DNA from: Pseudomonadota bacterium
Lineage (GTDB): Bacteria; Pseudomonadota; Gammaproteobacteria; Steroidobacterales; Steroidobacteraceae
Length of the DNA: 64,000 nucleotides
Assembly: GCA_023423065.1 (NCBI GenBank)
Contig: JAFAGC010000120.1
Span: 1 to 64,000, forward strand
Direction: 5' to 3'
Shown here in pieces: positions 42,204-50,712 of this stretch. The notes under the pieces are model-generated. The model saw nothing but the letters and a program-made list of their open reading frames with translations, ran no database searches and was not told the DNA's origin. The position numbers and the translations under genes were made by a program. Position 1 is the stretch's first letter, and every line of letters starts with the position of its first letter.

Positions 42204-42233
42204 TGGACACAGTCTTGCACAAATCTCTACACT
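42204..42233 (+). promoter_or_regulatory. Candidate promoter of apt, probably leaderless
   Basis: TGGACA, 18-base spacer, TACACT. Transcription would begin 6-8 bases after TACACT, which puts the first base at or within two bases of the GTG at 42242. apt has no visible Shine-Dalgarno, consistent with a leaderless mRNA. Confidence 0.4.
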
Positions 42234-42241
42234 CGGCCGCC

Positions 42242-42778
42242 GTGAATGACGCACAACTCGCCTTTCTCAGGGAATCGATCCGTACGATCCCCGACTACCC
42301 CAAACCCGGTATCCAGTTCCGCGACATCACGACGTTGTTGCGCGACGAGCGCGCCTTCACGGCGACCATCGACGCCCTGTGCGCGCCCTGGGTCGACGCG
42401 AAAATCGACAAGGTTGCCGGCATCGAGGCACGCGGTTTCATTCTGGGTGGAGCCGTCGCTCACTGCCTGAAGGCAGGATTCGTTCCGATCCGCAAGCGCG
42501 GCAAGCTGCCGCACGAAACGGTCCGCGTCGCCTACTCCCTCGAGTACGGCGTCGACGAGATGGAAATGCACAAGGATGCGATCCGGACCGGCGAGCGGGT
42601 GTTGTTGCTCGACGACCTCATCGCGACCGGTGGAACGGCGACCGCGGCGGCGCAGTTGCTGGGCTCCGCGGGCGCGCAGGTGATGGCGGCCTGTTTCGTG
42701 ATCGATCTTCCGGCACTGGGTGGCGCGGAACGGCTTCGCAAATCCGGTATCGAGGTGCAGGCGCTGCTGAAATTCTGA
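42242..42778 (+). CDS. apt: Adenine phosphoribosyltransferase
   Basis: A 178-residue type I phosphoribosyltransferase salvaging adenine with PRPP to AMP. The PRPP-binding motif is VLLLDDLIATGGTATAAAQLL; IPDYPKPGIQFRDITTLL at the N-terminus and GIEARGFILGGAVA are characteristic. GTG start (NDAQLAFLRESI follows). Divergent from the L,D-transpeptidase gene. A GST-like gene follows after 19 bp. Confidence 0.96.
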   Translation: MNDAQLAFLRESIRTIPDYPKPGIQFRDITTLLRDERAFTATIDALCAPWVDAKIDKVAGIEARGFILGGAVAHCLKAGFVPIRKRGKLPHETVRVAYSLEYGVDEMEMHKDAIRTGERVLLLDDLIATGGTATAAAQLLGSAGAQVMAACFVIDLPALGGAERLRKSGIEVQALLKF

Positions 42779-42797
42779 ACGACATCGGAGGGGTTTG

Positions 42798-43565
42798 ATG
42801 ACGGTGCATCTCTACCACTGGGAGCCCAACGCCAATTCAGGCAAACCCATGCTCACCCTCGCCGAGAAAGGCGTGCCCTTCGAGAGTCACTACACCGACC
42901 TGCTCAAGTTCGATCAGCACCAGCCCACCTATCTCGCGATCAACCCGGACGGCACGATTCCCACGCTGGTCCACGGATCGCGCGTACTGACCGAATCGAC
43001 GCCGATGATGGAATACGTCGACGACGAGTTCGACGGACCGCCGTTGAAACCCCGCGATCCCAAGGAACGCTGGCGCATGCGCTGGTGGATGCGGTTCCTC
43101 GATGCCTACTACGGGCCATCGCTGAGCATGATCGGCTGGAGCGTGTTCGTGGGCCCTGCGGTACGGCAGCGGCCGCGGGAAGAACTCGAAGCCGCGATCG
43201 CACGCATTCCGCTCGAATCGCGGCGCATCGCGTGGCGCAAGGCGATGTTCAACGAATTCACGGCGGCGGAGCTCGACGAGTCGCGCCGCCGCGTACGCTT
43301 CTGCACGGATGTGCTCGAGCAGCACCTGTCGCGCCATGCGTGGATCGCGGGCAAGACGTTTTCGCTCGGCGACATCAACGGCTTCAATCTCGGCTACGCG
43401 CTGCCGCTGTCGCAGCCGGATCACTGCAACGATCGGAAAACGCCGCACATCATGGAGTGGCTGCGCAAGATCTACGAGCGGCCGGCGACGAAGGAAGTCT
43501 GGAAGCTCGGACGCACCGCGATGGCGGAACGCGTGAAATTCCTGGAGCGTGGCCGCCATGCTTGA
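42798..43565 (+). CDS. Glutathione S-transferase family protein
   Basis: A 255-residue two-domain GST-like protein. The N-terminal thioredoxin-fold part has VHLYHWEPNANSGKPMLTL, NPDGTIPTLVHGSRVLTES and an all-helical C-terminal half with WMRFLDAYYGPSLSMIGWS and FSLGDINGFNLGYALPL. I start at ATG 42798, six bases after GGAGG. Its stop overlaps the next GST gene by eight bases. Substrate is unknown; the pair may form a heterodimer. Confidence 0.85.
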   Translation: MTVHLYHWEPNANSGKPMLTLAEKGVPFESHYTDLLKFDQHQPTYLAINPDGTIPTLVHGSRVLTESTPMMEYVDDEFDGPPLKPRDPKERWRMRWWMRFLDAYYGPSLSMIGWSVFVGPAVRQRPREELEAAIARIPLESRRIAWRKAMFNEFTAAELDESRRRVRFCTDVLEQHLSRHAWIAGKTFSLGDINGFNLGYALPLSQPDHCNDRKTPHIMEWLRKIYERPATKEVWKLGRTAMAERVKFLERGRHA

Positions 43566-44355
43566 GCTCTACACATCGGAACCCAACACGTTTTTCCTCA
43601 AGCCGCTCATCGCGCTGTACGAGAAGCAGTCGGAGTTCGCGATCCGCTGGTTCGACGCGGAGAACTTCGACCAAATTTCGCTGAGTTTGCCGGCGGAGCT
43701 CGAGAACGAAGTCGAAGCGCGATTGCATCTCGAGCGCGAAGGGCCACTGCTGCTTCACGACGGATCGCTGATCTCGAATTCCGGATTCATGCTCGAATAC
43801 ATCGCGGAGGCGCTGCCGGGCACACCGCTGCTGCCGAAGACGCCGTACGACCTGTATCGCGCGCATGCCTCCGCGCAATTTCTCGGCGCGCACCTGGGAT
43901 CGCTCGTCCCCGTCCTGGGCTGCGCGAAGTATCTCGCGCCGAAACTCGCGGCGCGCGATCGCGCGGCCGTCGATGCCGCGATCGCGAAGATGGAACCGGT
44001 GGAGCGGCGACAGTCGTGGGCCGCGCTGCTGGATGGCACCTACACGCCCGAGATCCTCGGCATCGCAAGCGAGCGCCTGAAGTTTCCCGTGCAACGCGTC
44101 GAGAAGCAGCTCGCGGAAGGCGCGTGGCTCGCCGGCGCGCAGTTCAGCATCGCCGACATCGATGCCTTTGCGCTGTTGAGGTCAGTGCCGGATCTCGCAC
44201 CCGGGGTCGCCAACGACAACGCGACGCCGCGACTGATGGAGTATCTGAAACGCATCGAGCAGCGGCCATCGGTGAGGGCGTCGCTGGCGATTTCGCGGAG
44301 CGGGAATCCCGGGCAGCATTTCGTCCCGGGAGTGGAGCCGTCACGATGGGGATGA
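43558..44355 (+). CDS. Glutathione S-transferase family protein
   Basis: A 265-residue GST-like protein with MLELYTSEPNTFFLKPLIALYE, a thioredoxin-fold first half ending in LLHDGSLISNSGFMLEYI, and a helical C-terminus ending in AQFSIADIDAFALLRSVPD. Compared with usual GSTs, the first strand and the motif before Ser/Asn differ, so glutathione binding is not certain. ATG 43558 overlaps the upstream GST gene; GGAG is ten bases upstream. Related to, but clearly diverged from, its neighbour. Confidence 0.8.
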   Translation: MLELYTSEPNTFFLKPLIALYEKQSEFAIRWFDAENFDQISLSLPAELENEVEARLHLEREGPLLLHDGSLISNSGFMLEYIAEALPGTPLLPKTPYDLYRAHASAQFLGAHLGSLVPVLGCAKYLAPKLAARDRAAVDAAIAKMEPVERRQSWAALLDGTYTPEILGIASERLKFPVQRVEKQLAEGAWLAGAQFSIADIDAFALLRSVPDLAPGVANDNATPRLMEYLKRIEQRPSVRASLAISRSGNPGQHFVPGVEPSRWG

Positions 44356-44485
44356 AGTGTGAGATGTCGAAGTGTGAAACCTCGGCGCCCGTCTTCGGTG
44401 ATATCGGTACGGAGACACTTGATCGCGCCGCAGCCCCACGGGTGCCGCAGGGCATCGATATCAGGACGCCGACGCTGAAGACACG

Positions 44486-45208
44486 ATGACCGCCCTGGTC
44501 CTGCTCCCCGGCCTCTCCTGCGATGCCGCCGTCTGGGCGCACGCGCGCGCGGCATTCGCGCCGCGCGTCGACGTCCACATCGCGGATTACGGAGCGCTCG
44601 ATTCGCTGCCGGCGATGGCGCGGCACGTGCTGGACGCCGTCGAAGGCGACATCGCGATCGCCGGTCACTCGATGGGCGGACGCGTGGCGCTCGAGATGTT
44701 TCGCGTCGCGCCCGAACGCATCCGCGGCATTGCGCTGCTCGACACGGGCACCCAGTCGCTCGCCACGGGTGAAGCGGGTGAACGCGAAATCGCGGGCCGG
44801 CACGAACTCGTCGGAATCGCGCGGCGCGATGGCATGGCGGCCATGGCCGGACGTTGGGTGCAGGGCATGGTCTGGAAACCGCGACTCGCGGAAAAACCAT
44901 TGATCGATGGCATCGTCGCGATGTTCGCGCGCGGCAGCGCCGAGATCTTCGCGGCTCAGATCCGGGCACTGATCGCGCGGCCCGATGCGGGCGAGCTGCT
45001 GCCGCGCATCGCCTGCCCCGCGCTGGTGTTGTGCGGCGAGGACGACAGCTGGGCGCCCGCGGCACGCCATCGCGAGATGGCGCAACGGATTCCCGGCGCG
45101 ACGCTCGTCCTCGTGCCCGACTGCGGCCACATGTGCACGCTCGAGCGCCCCGAAGCGGTGACGCAGGCCCTGCTCGATTGGTATGGCCGGATCGGATCCG
45201 AGCCCTAG
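44486..45208 (+). CDS. Alpha/beta hydrolase
   Basis: A 240-residue hydrolase-fold protein. The nucleophile elbow is AIAGHSMGGRVAL, with the Asp in VLCGEDDSWAPAAR and the His in PDCGHMCTLERPE, a complete catalytic triad. VLLPGLSCDAAVW supplies the oxyanion-hole region. No lid-specific features define a substrate; ester or C-C hydrolysis are both possible. It overlaps the NTF2-like gene convergently by four bases. The 130 bp before it (44356-44485) contain no clear gene. Confidence 0.88.
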   Translation: MTALVLLPGLSCDAAVWAHARAAFAPRVDVHIADYGALDSLPAMARHVLDAVEGDIAIAGHSMGGRVALEMFRVAPERIRGIALLDTGTQSLATGEAGEREIAGRHELVGIARRDGMAAMAGRWVQGMVWKPRLAEKPLIDGIVAMFARGSAEIFAAQIRALIARPDAGELLPRIACPALVLCGEDDSWAPAARHREMAQRIPGATLVLVPDCGHMCTLERPEAVTQALLDWYGRIGSEP

Positions 45209-45669
45209 AACATCGTGTTTTCGTTCGCGGACTTTTCCGGGATCGGCTGTACGACATCCCAGTGTTCGACGATCTTTCCCTTCTCGAAGCGGAAGATGTC
45301 GACCACCGCCATGCCGCGATCCTCGGGATTCATGCGCACGTGCGAATGCAGCACGACGATGTCGCCGTCGACATAGGCGTGCTTGAAATCGTAGGTCCAG
45401 CCGGGCAGCGCGATCAGCGCCTTGCCGAGGACCTCCACCGCCGCTTCCTTGCCGTCCGGCGCGATGGGGTTGTGCTGGATGTACTTGTCGCCGACGTACT
45501 TGTCGAAGCCTTCCTTCACCTTCTTCTGGTTGAAGACCATGTCCATGAACGCGATGACCTTCTGCGCGTTCGGCTTCTTGCTGATGTCCGCATCGGCGCG
45601 GGCGGCGGCGGTGCACAACAACACGAGCGCCAGCAGCCGGGTGGTTAGATGATGGGTCCTGGTTCGCAT
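45205..45669 (-). CDS. Secreted NTF2-like (SnoaL-type) protein
   Basis: A 154-residue exported protein with signal peptide LLALVLLCTAAARADAD and an NTF2-like cone fold characteristic: QKVIAFMDMVFNQKKVKEGFDKYV and YIQHNPIAPDGKEA, with VVDIFRFEKGKIVEHWDVVQP. SnoaL-like members bind small hydrophobic molecules or act as isomerases or dehydratases. ATG 45669 has GGAGG six bases upstream. It lies beside an alpha/beta hydrolase gene but function is not evident. Confidence 0.85.
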   Translation of the reverse strand: MRTRTHHLTTRLLALVLLCTAAARADADISKKPNAQKVIAFMDMVFNQKKVKEGFDKYVGDKYIQHNPIAPDGKEAAVEVLGKALIALPGWTYDFKHAYVDGDIVVLHSHVRMNPEDRGMAVVDIFRFEKGKIVEHWDVVQPIPEKSANENTMF

Positions 45670-45849
45670 GTGATTCCTCCCTTCCCTTGCCACCCATCGT
45701 AGCCCATGCGCGGGGTGGCGCGAATTGCACTCATGGTCCAGTCGCGCTCCCTGTCAGTCGAGTCCGGGCGTCGCGACCTCGTGACCGCATGCCTCGAGGC
45801 GCGTACGGTTCCGAGACTGAAGCGCCGCGCGGCTGCTAATGTCGCGCGC

Positions 45850-46572
45850 GTGACGACACCCGCGACTTTCGTGCTGATTCACGGCGCCTGGCATGGCGCC
45901 TGGTGCTGGCACAAGCTCGTGCCGCTGCTGACGGCGCAGGGTCATCGCGTGGTCGCACCCGACCTGCCCTCCATGGGCGACGATTCGACACCGGCCTCTT
46001 CGGTCACACTGGATTCGTGGGCCCGCTTCGTCGCGGACCTCGTCGCGGAGCAACCGGAACCGGTCGTCCTGGTCGGCCACAGCCGTGGCGGAATCGTGAT
46101 CAGCCAGGCCGCGGAGCTCGTCCCCGGGCGCATCGCGCGGCTGGTCTATCTATCGGCGTACCTTCTCCCGGCCGGCGAGACGCTCGCGGATGCCGCACGC
46201 GCGGACGAAGGATCGCTGGTGCCGGTCAACATGGTTCCCGCCGCAACGGGCGTGACCTGCACGCTGCGGCCGCGCGTCGTGCGCGACGCGTTTTATGGCC
46301 ATTGCAGCGACGCGGACGTGGAGTTCGCGCGCGCGCGGCTGTCGCCCGAGCCGCTCAAGCCCCTGGTGACCCCGTTGACCGTGACGCCCGGGAACTTCGG
46401 CCGCGTCCCGCGCGCATACATCGAGAGCCGCGACGACAAGACCGTCTCGCATGCTGCCCAGAGGCTCATGCAGGCGCGGCTGCCCTGCGATCCGGTGTTC
46501 ACGCTCGACGGCGATCACTCGCCGTTCCTGTCGGCGCCTCAGGACCTGGCGCGGATATTGATCTCGATCTGA
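45850..46572 (+). CDS. Alpha/beta hydrolase, salicylate/methyl-ester-esterase-like
   Basis: A 240-residue hydrolase. FVLIHGAWHGAWCWHKLVPLL contains the oxyanion-hole HGAWHG motif typical of the salicylic-acid-binding/hydroxynitrile-lyase-like group, the nucleophile is in VLVGHSRGGIVIS, and the C-terminal DGDHSPFLSAP supplies the His. GTG 45850 gives a clean domain start; an upstream ORF to 45706 would add 48 unlikely residues. No good Shine-Dalgarno is visible. It overlaps the glyoxalase-fold gene convergently by 34 bp. Substrate unknown. Confidence 0.82.
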   Translation: MTTPATFVLIHGAWHGAWCWHKLVPLLTAQGHRVVAPDLPSMGDDSTPASSVTLDSWARFVADLVAEQPEPVVLVGHSRGGIVISQAAELVPGRIARLVYLSAYLLPAGETLADAARADEGSLVPVNMVPAATGVTCTLRPRVVRDAFYGHCSDADVEFARARLSPEPLKPLVTPLTVTPGNFGRVPRAYIESRDDKTVSHAAQRLMQARLPCDPVFTLDGDHSPFLSAPQDLARILISI

Positions 46573-46943
46573 ATCCCGTCGGGATCGTGCACGAAGAGCT
46601 GGCGCAGGTCGCTGGCCGGAACGCGCGTGGCGCGGTACTTCACGCCATGTTTCTCGAAGCTCGCGACGAGCTCGTCGTAATTGTCGGCCGCGAACGCAAT
46701 GTGATCGACGCTGCCGCTGCCGTGCCGCTCCCGCGCCGCATCGTCGAGCCGTCCGGTGGCCACGTAGCTGGCTTGCCCGGCGACGTGCACCACAGCGACG
46801 TCACCCACATAGATCCACAACCCCTCGAAGTCGAACGGCGGCCGCGGCCCCGTGCGCAAGCCGAGCACATCGCAATAAAAGTGCCGCGTCTTCTCGAGGT
46901 CCTTCGACAGCACCATGTAGTGCTGCATCTGCGTGATAGGCAT
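46539..46943 (-). CDS. VOC (glyoxalase/dioxygenase-fold) protein
   Basis: A 134-residue vicinal-oxygen-chelate fold protein. The two beta-alpha-beta-beta-beta units are visible: MQHYMVLSKDLEKTRHFYCDVLGL and VDHIAFAADNYDELVASFEKHGV, with candidate metal-binding residues H8, H80 and E127. It may be a dioxygenase, lyase or isomerase. The start codon is one base from a REP palindrome arm (46945), leaving no Shine-Dalgarno and no room for a normal upstream region. Convergent with the alpha/beta hydrolase gene. Confidence 0.8.
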   Translation of the reverse strand: MPITQMQHYMVLSKDLEKTRHFYCDVLGLRTGPRPPFDFEGLWIYVGDVAVVHVAGQASYVATGRLDDAARERHGSGSVDHIAFAADNYDELVASFEKHGVKYRATRVPASDLRQLFVHDPDGIQIEINIRARS

Positions 46944-46944
46944 G

Positions 46945-47057
46945 GGTGGGGAAAGTGGTGCCGGTGTAAAAAGTGGGGATTAGCGCCGCACTCGTCGCCG
47001 CTGTCAACGCCTGTTCGGGCTAATCCCCACTTTTACACCGGCACCGCTATCCCCACC
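46945..47057. repeat. REP palindrome pair (BIME-like)
   Basis: Left arm 46945-46982 and right arm 47021-47057 are reverse complements apart from two substitutions and one extra base, around a 38-base spacer. Each arm contains GGTGCCGGTGTAAAA and GTGGGGATTA. Similar arms flank the RAYT gene at 49.7-50.7 kb. It fills nearly all the space between the glyoxalase-fold gene and the MetE-like gene. Confidence 0.8.
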
Positions 47058-47061
47058 TCCG

Positions 47062-48162
47062 TTAGCCCCAGACTTCGCGGGCGATATCGACCACCAGGCG
47101 CAGTTTGTCGGTCTGCTGGCTCATCTGGATGTCGTTGCCGTGGAAACTGCTCGAAAAACCGCACTGCGGCGACAGCGCGAGCTGCTCGAGCGGCACGTAC
47201 TTCGCGGCCTCGTCGATGCGGCGCTTGATGACGTCCTTCGACTCGAGCGCGCCGAGCTTGGTCGTGATGAGGCCCAGCACGACGATCTTGCCCTTCGGCA
47301 GGAATCGCAGAGGACGGAAGTCGCCGCTGCGCTCGTCGTCGTATTCCAGGAAATACGCGTCGACCTTCATCTCCGACAGCAATGCTTCGGCTACGGGCTC
47401 ATAACCGCCCTCCGCCGCGTGCGCGCTCTTGAAGTTGCCGCGGCACAGGTGCACCGCGAGCGTCATGCCCTCCGGCTTCTGCGCGACCACCCGGTTGATG
47501 AACGACGCATAGCGATGCGGCAACTCGTTCGGATCGTCGCCACGCGCGCGCGCCGCCTCGCGCATCTTCGTGTCGCATAGATAGGCGAGGTTCGTGTCGT
47601 CCATCTGCACGTAGTTGCAGCCCGCCTTCGACAGCGAGCGCAGCTCGTCGCCGTAAGCCTGCGCGACGTCCGCGTAGAACTGCTCGAGGTCCGGGTAATC
47701 CTTCTGGCTGATGCCCGCGCGGCCGCCGCGGAAATGCAACATCGTGGGCGACGGGATCGTCACCTTCGGCGTCCGCTTCGTATTGGCCTTCAGGTACTCG
47801 AAGTCCGCCTTCTGGATGTCGCGCGCGTGTTTCACCTTCGACACGACCCGCATCACGGGCGGCGCGAGCTCTTCACTGCCATCCGGCTTGATCACGATCG
47901 TGGGATCGTCGGATTGCACACCGTCGAGCTGCTTGAGGAAATCGATATGGAAATACGTACGGCGGAATTCGCCATCGGTTATCGCCTGCAGCCCGACGTC
48001 TTCCTGCATCCTGATGACCTCCGCGATCGCCTTGTCTTCGACGGCGCGCAGGTCGGCCGCCGCGATTTCCTTGCGCGCGAATTTCTCGCGAGCCTCGAGC
48101 AGGTAGCGGGGACGGAGGAAGCTGCCGACGTGATCGGCACGCGAGGGAATCAACGGGGTCAT
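47062..48162 (-). CDS. Cobalamin-independent methionine-synthase-like (MetE C-terminal domain) protein
   Basis: A 366-residue single-domain relative of the MetE catalytic half, like Bacillus YxjG/YxjH. ADHVGSFLRPRYLLEAREKF, AITDGEFRRTYF, AGCNYVQMDDTNLAYL, MTLAVHLCRGNFKSA and LSPQCGFSSSFHGND hold the Zn ligands and the substrate-binding region. The enzyme may methylate homocysteine from a non-folate or non-glutamylated donor. It begins with an ATG and ends 5 bp from the REP pair. It is not near the met genes at 24 kb. Confidence 0.88.
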   Translation of the reverse strand: MTPLIPSRADHVGSFLRPRYLLEAREKFARKEIAAADLRAVEDKAIAEVIRMQEDVGLQAITDGEFRRTYFHIDFLKQLDGVQSDDPTIVIKPDGSEELAPPVMRVVSKVKHARDIQKADFEYLKANTKRTPKVTIPSPTMLHFRGGRAGISQKDYPDLEQFYADVAQAYGDELRSLSKAGCNYVQMDDTNLAYLCDTKMREAARARGDDPNELPHRYASFINRVVAQKPEGMTLAVHLCRGNFKSAHAAEGGYEPVAEALLSEMKVDAYFLEYDDERSGDFRPLRFLPKGKIVVLGLITTKLGALESKDVIKRRIDEAAKYVPLEQLALSPQCGFSSSFHGNDIQMSQQTDKLRLVVDIAREVWG

Positions 48163-48382
48163 CAGATCTCCTGGATCAATAACTTACGAAATTCTCTTGA
48201 TCGGCTTCATGAATGCGAGATGTGCCGAGCGTACGCGAAGTGTTGGGCCACGTCGCCACTGCCACTCCACTCGAACTGCAATCTGTTTCGCGCGCCAGCG
48301 AACTCGAGTCAAACGCACGAGCGCATTGCAACGCGATGTTATTCTCGCCGCGCCGACGACGGTTTGGGGGGAAAAGAACGAC

Positions 48383-49759
48383 ATGTCGAACTACGATCCG
48401 CGCAGCCTGCTCGCAACGTCACCGATGACGCGGCTGCAGATCCTCGTGTGCACCATCACCGTCTTACTCAACGCGCTCGACGGGTTCGATCTGCTGGCGA
48501 TCAGTTTCGCCACCCCCGGCATCATGAAGGATTTCCAGATCCCGCCCGACGAAGGCCTGGGCCTCGTCCTCGCGATGGATCTGTGGGGCATGGCGGTCGG
48601 CTCGTTCCTGCTGGGCGGCGTGGCCGATTACGTCGGCCGGCGGCGCGCGATCCTCTCGTTCCTCGTCGTCATGACGATCGGCATGTATCTCTGCTCGCAC
48701 TCCGGAGACAAGTACGAACTCGCGGGCTGGCGCTTCTTCACCGGGCTCGGCATCGGCGGCATGCTGGCCGCGATCAACGCCACCGCGGCGGAATTCTCGA
48801 ATGACTCGCAACGCAGGTTCTGGGTCGCGCTCATGACCATCGGTTATCCGCTGGGAAACATCCTCGCCGCGTTCATCCTCGCCCCGCTGCTCAAGACGCA
48901 CACCTGGCGCGTCGTGTTCGAGCTCGGCGCCGCGGCCACCGGCGCGATGATTCCGGTCGTGTGGTTCTGCGTGCCGGAGTCGGTTTCCTGGCTGTGCCGC
49001 AAACAACCCGCGAATGCGCTTGCCCGGGTGAATGCCACTTTGAAGAAGATGGGGCACGCCGCGATCAGCGCCCTGCCGCCGCTCAGCGCCACGCCACCGA
49101 AGGCGCCGCTCGCGGACGTCTTCAAGCGGAAATATCTCGCGCTCACCCTGCTGCTGATCTTCGCGTACTTCGCGCACATCACGACGTTCTATTACGTGCT
49201 CAAGTGGGTGGCGCCCATCGTTTCGAAGATGGGTTACTCGCCCTCCACCATCGCGGACGTGTTGTTCTGGGCAAGCGTGGGCGGTGCGACGGGCGGCGCG
49301 CTGCTCGGCTGGCTGTCGATGCGCAGAAGCCTCATCGGACTCACCAGCGGCGTGCTGGTGCTGGGCATGATCTCGGTGTCGATCTTCGGCGCCGGCCAGG
49401 AGACCTTGTGGGGCCTGAAGGCCATCGTCGCCCTGTGCGGCTTCTTCACGAACGCCGGCATCGTCGGCCTCTATACGCTGCTCGCCCTCGCCTACCCGAC
49501 GCACCTGCGTGCGACCGGAACCGGCGTCGTGATCGGCGCGGGCCGCGGAGGCGCGGCGCTGGCGCCGATTCTCGCGGGCTATCTATTCGGCCAGGGGTTG
49601 TCCCTGCAGGCCGTATCGATCGTCATGGGCGCGGGCTCGCTGCTCGGCGCGATCGCGCTGCTCTTCGTGAAGTTCGAGAGCACGTCTGAAGCGGGAATGG
49701 TGACGGGTGGGGATAGTGGTGCCGGTGTAAAAAGTGGGGAAAGAGCGCCCACTCCCTGA
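48383..49759 (+). CDS. MFS transporter, AAHS (aromatic acid:H+ symporter) type
   Basis: A 458-residue 12-helix major facilitator. The DGFDLLAISFATPGI motif in the first helix and VADYVGRRRAILS in the loop between helices 2 and 3 are those of the aromatic-acid:H+ symporter branch, which imports benzoate-like acids. The start is ATG 48383 in a context without a strong Shine-Dalgarno. The C-terminal 20 residues or so (VTGGDSGAGVKSGERAPTP) are encoded by a REP arm and have no membrane character, so the native end was probably replaced or extended. The RAYT gene follows. Confidence 0.88.
   Translation: MSNYDPRSLLATSPMTRLQILVCTITVLLNALDGFDLLAISFATPGIMKDFQIPPDEGLGLVLAMDLWGMAVGSFLLGGVADYVGRRRAILSFLVVMTIGMYLCSHSGDKYELAGWRFFTGLGIGGMLAAINATAAEFSNDSQRRFWVALMTIGYPLGNILAAFILAPLLKTHTWRVVFELGAAATGAMIPVVWFCVPESVSWLCRKQPANALARVNATLKKMGHAAISALPPLSATPPKAPLADVFKRKYLALTLLLIFAYFAHITTFYYVLKWVAPIVSKMGYSPSTIADVLFWASVGGATGGALLGWLSMRRSLIGLTSGVLVLGMISVSIFGAGQETLWGLKAIVALCGFFTNAGIVGLYTLLALAYPTHLRATGTGVVIGAGRGGAALAPILAGYLFGQGLSLQAVSIVMGAGSLLGAIALLFVKFESTSEAGMVTGGDSGAGVKSGERAPTP
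49706..49740 (+). repeat. Left REP arm of the RAYT unit
   Basis: GGTGGGGATAGTGGTGCCGG-type sequence continuing through GTAAAAAGTGGGGA, 35 bases, the same orientation and nearly the same sequence as the left arm at 46945. It overlaps the 3' end of the MFS gene in frame. Confidence 0.8.
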
Positions 49760-49863
49760 TCGGCCCTGCCGCGAACAATCTCGCGGATAAATGGAATTTT
49801 GCGGCTTGGCGCGCGGACGTGCGCGCTTCACTGTGCGTGCACCGTTCCGCACGCGACCTCCCC

Positions 49864-50703
49864 ATGCCGCGCCGCCCCCGCATCCATCAAACCAACGCGT
49901 ACTACCACGTGACGCTGCGTGGGAATCACCAACAGGACATCTTTCGATCCGACGAGGATCGCAGATTGCTCAACATCATCGTCGCCCGCTGGATCGCGAA
50001 CTATGGGGCGAAGGTTCATGCGTATTGCTGGATGTCGAATCACCTGCACCTGCTCGTGCAGGTCGGCACCGAACCGCTCGGCTCGGTCATGAGGCAGATT
50101 GCCTCGGAATACGCGCGCGCGTTTCAGAGGAAGTTGCAGACCACCGGACACCTGTTCGAGCGCCGCTATCACGCCAGCTTCATTCACAACGACCGCTATC
50201 TGCTCGCGGTCTTGCACTACATCCATTACAACCCGGTCGAAGCGAGACTCGTTCGAGCCGTCGCCGAATATCCCTGGTCCAGCCACGGTTGTTATGCCGG
50301 CGAGCGCACCGAGACCTGGCTCACGACCGGATTCTTGCTCGACAGGTTCTCCGCGGCGCGGCCCGACGCGATTGCCGCGTATCTGAAGTTCATGGAATTG
50401 CGCCCCGAGGAAGTCCTCCCCGCGGACGGCGAAGTGTCTTCGCTCGACGCGCTCATCGAGCACGCCTGCGCGCGCTTCAACACTTCCCTTGCGGAACTGC
50501 AGACCGACAATCGAGACGAGCGACTCATGAAAGCCCGCGCGTGGATCTCGCACCGGGCAATCGAAAACAAGATCGCCAACCTGTCGGAACTTTCGCGGGT
50601 TCTGAGCCGCGACCGCGCGACACTGCGTTACGCGATGCAGCGCTTCCCGAGTAAAGAGGATGAGCCCTTCGAGCTAATCCCCACCTTTTACACCGGCACC
50701 TAA
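49864..50703 (+). CDS. REP-associated tyrosine transposase (RAYT)
   Basis: A 279-residue Y1-type HUH transposase. The metal-binding HUH motif is in YCWMSNHLHLLVQ, the upstream strand YYHVTLRGNHQQDIF is typical, and the catalytic Tyr is in LLAVLHYIHYNPVEARL. The C-terminal part (about 195-260) is helical and helix-turn-helix-like. The end of the protein, LIPTFYTGT, is encoded by the right REP arm. I start at ATG 49864 since upstream in-frame codons give unconserved sequence. It acts on single-stranded REP palindromes in the family. Confidence 0.9.
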   Translation: MPRRPRIHQTNAYYHVTLRGNHQQDIFRSDEDRRLLNIIVARWIANYGAKVHAYCWMSNHLHLLVQVGTEPLGSVMRQIASEYARAFQRKLQTTGHLFERRYHASFIHNDRYLLAVLHYIHYNPVEARLVRAVAEYPWSSHGCYAGERTETWLTTGFLLDRFSAARPDAIAAYLKFMELRPEEVLPADGEVSSLDALIEHACARFNTSLAELQTDNRDERLMKARAWISHRAIENKIANLSELSRVLSRDRATLRYAMQRFPSKEDEPFELIPTFYTGT

Positions 50704-50712
50704 TCCCCACCC
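50675..50712 (-). repeat. Right REP arm of the RAYT unit
   Basis: On the minus strand GGTGGGGATTAGGTGCCGGT continues into GTAAAAGGTGGGGATTA; 38 bases. It encodes the C-terminal LIPTFYTGT of the transposase on the plus strand and the KLGGD end with the stop codon of the amidohydrolase on the minus strand. Confidence 0.8.

Larger units (their letters stand above)
49706..50712 (+). mobile_element. RAYT transposase gene bounded by REP palindromes
   Basis: A RAYT gene framed by one REP arm on each side, in inverted orientation. The element shares its palindrome with the free copy at 46945-47057. Such units are thought to be domesticated transposases that spread REPs rather than ordinary insertion sequences; no target duplication or terminal inverted repeat of an IS is visible. 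Confidence 0.75.

Noticed and set aside
44346..44489. A small ORF (MGMKCEMSKCETS...) in the 130-bp gap before the hydrolase gene, with an 8-base direct repeat AAGTGTGA
   Set aside because: No Shine-Dalgarno, no conserved pattern, overlaps the end of the GST gene and the hydrolase start; the repeat is too short to interpret.
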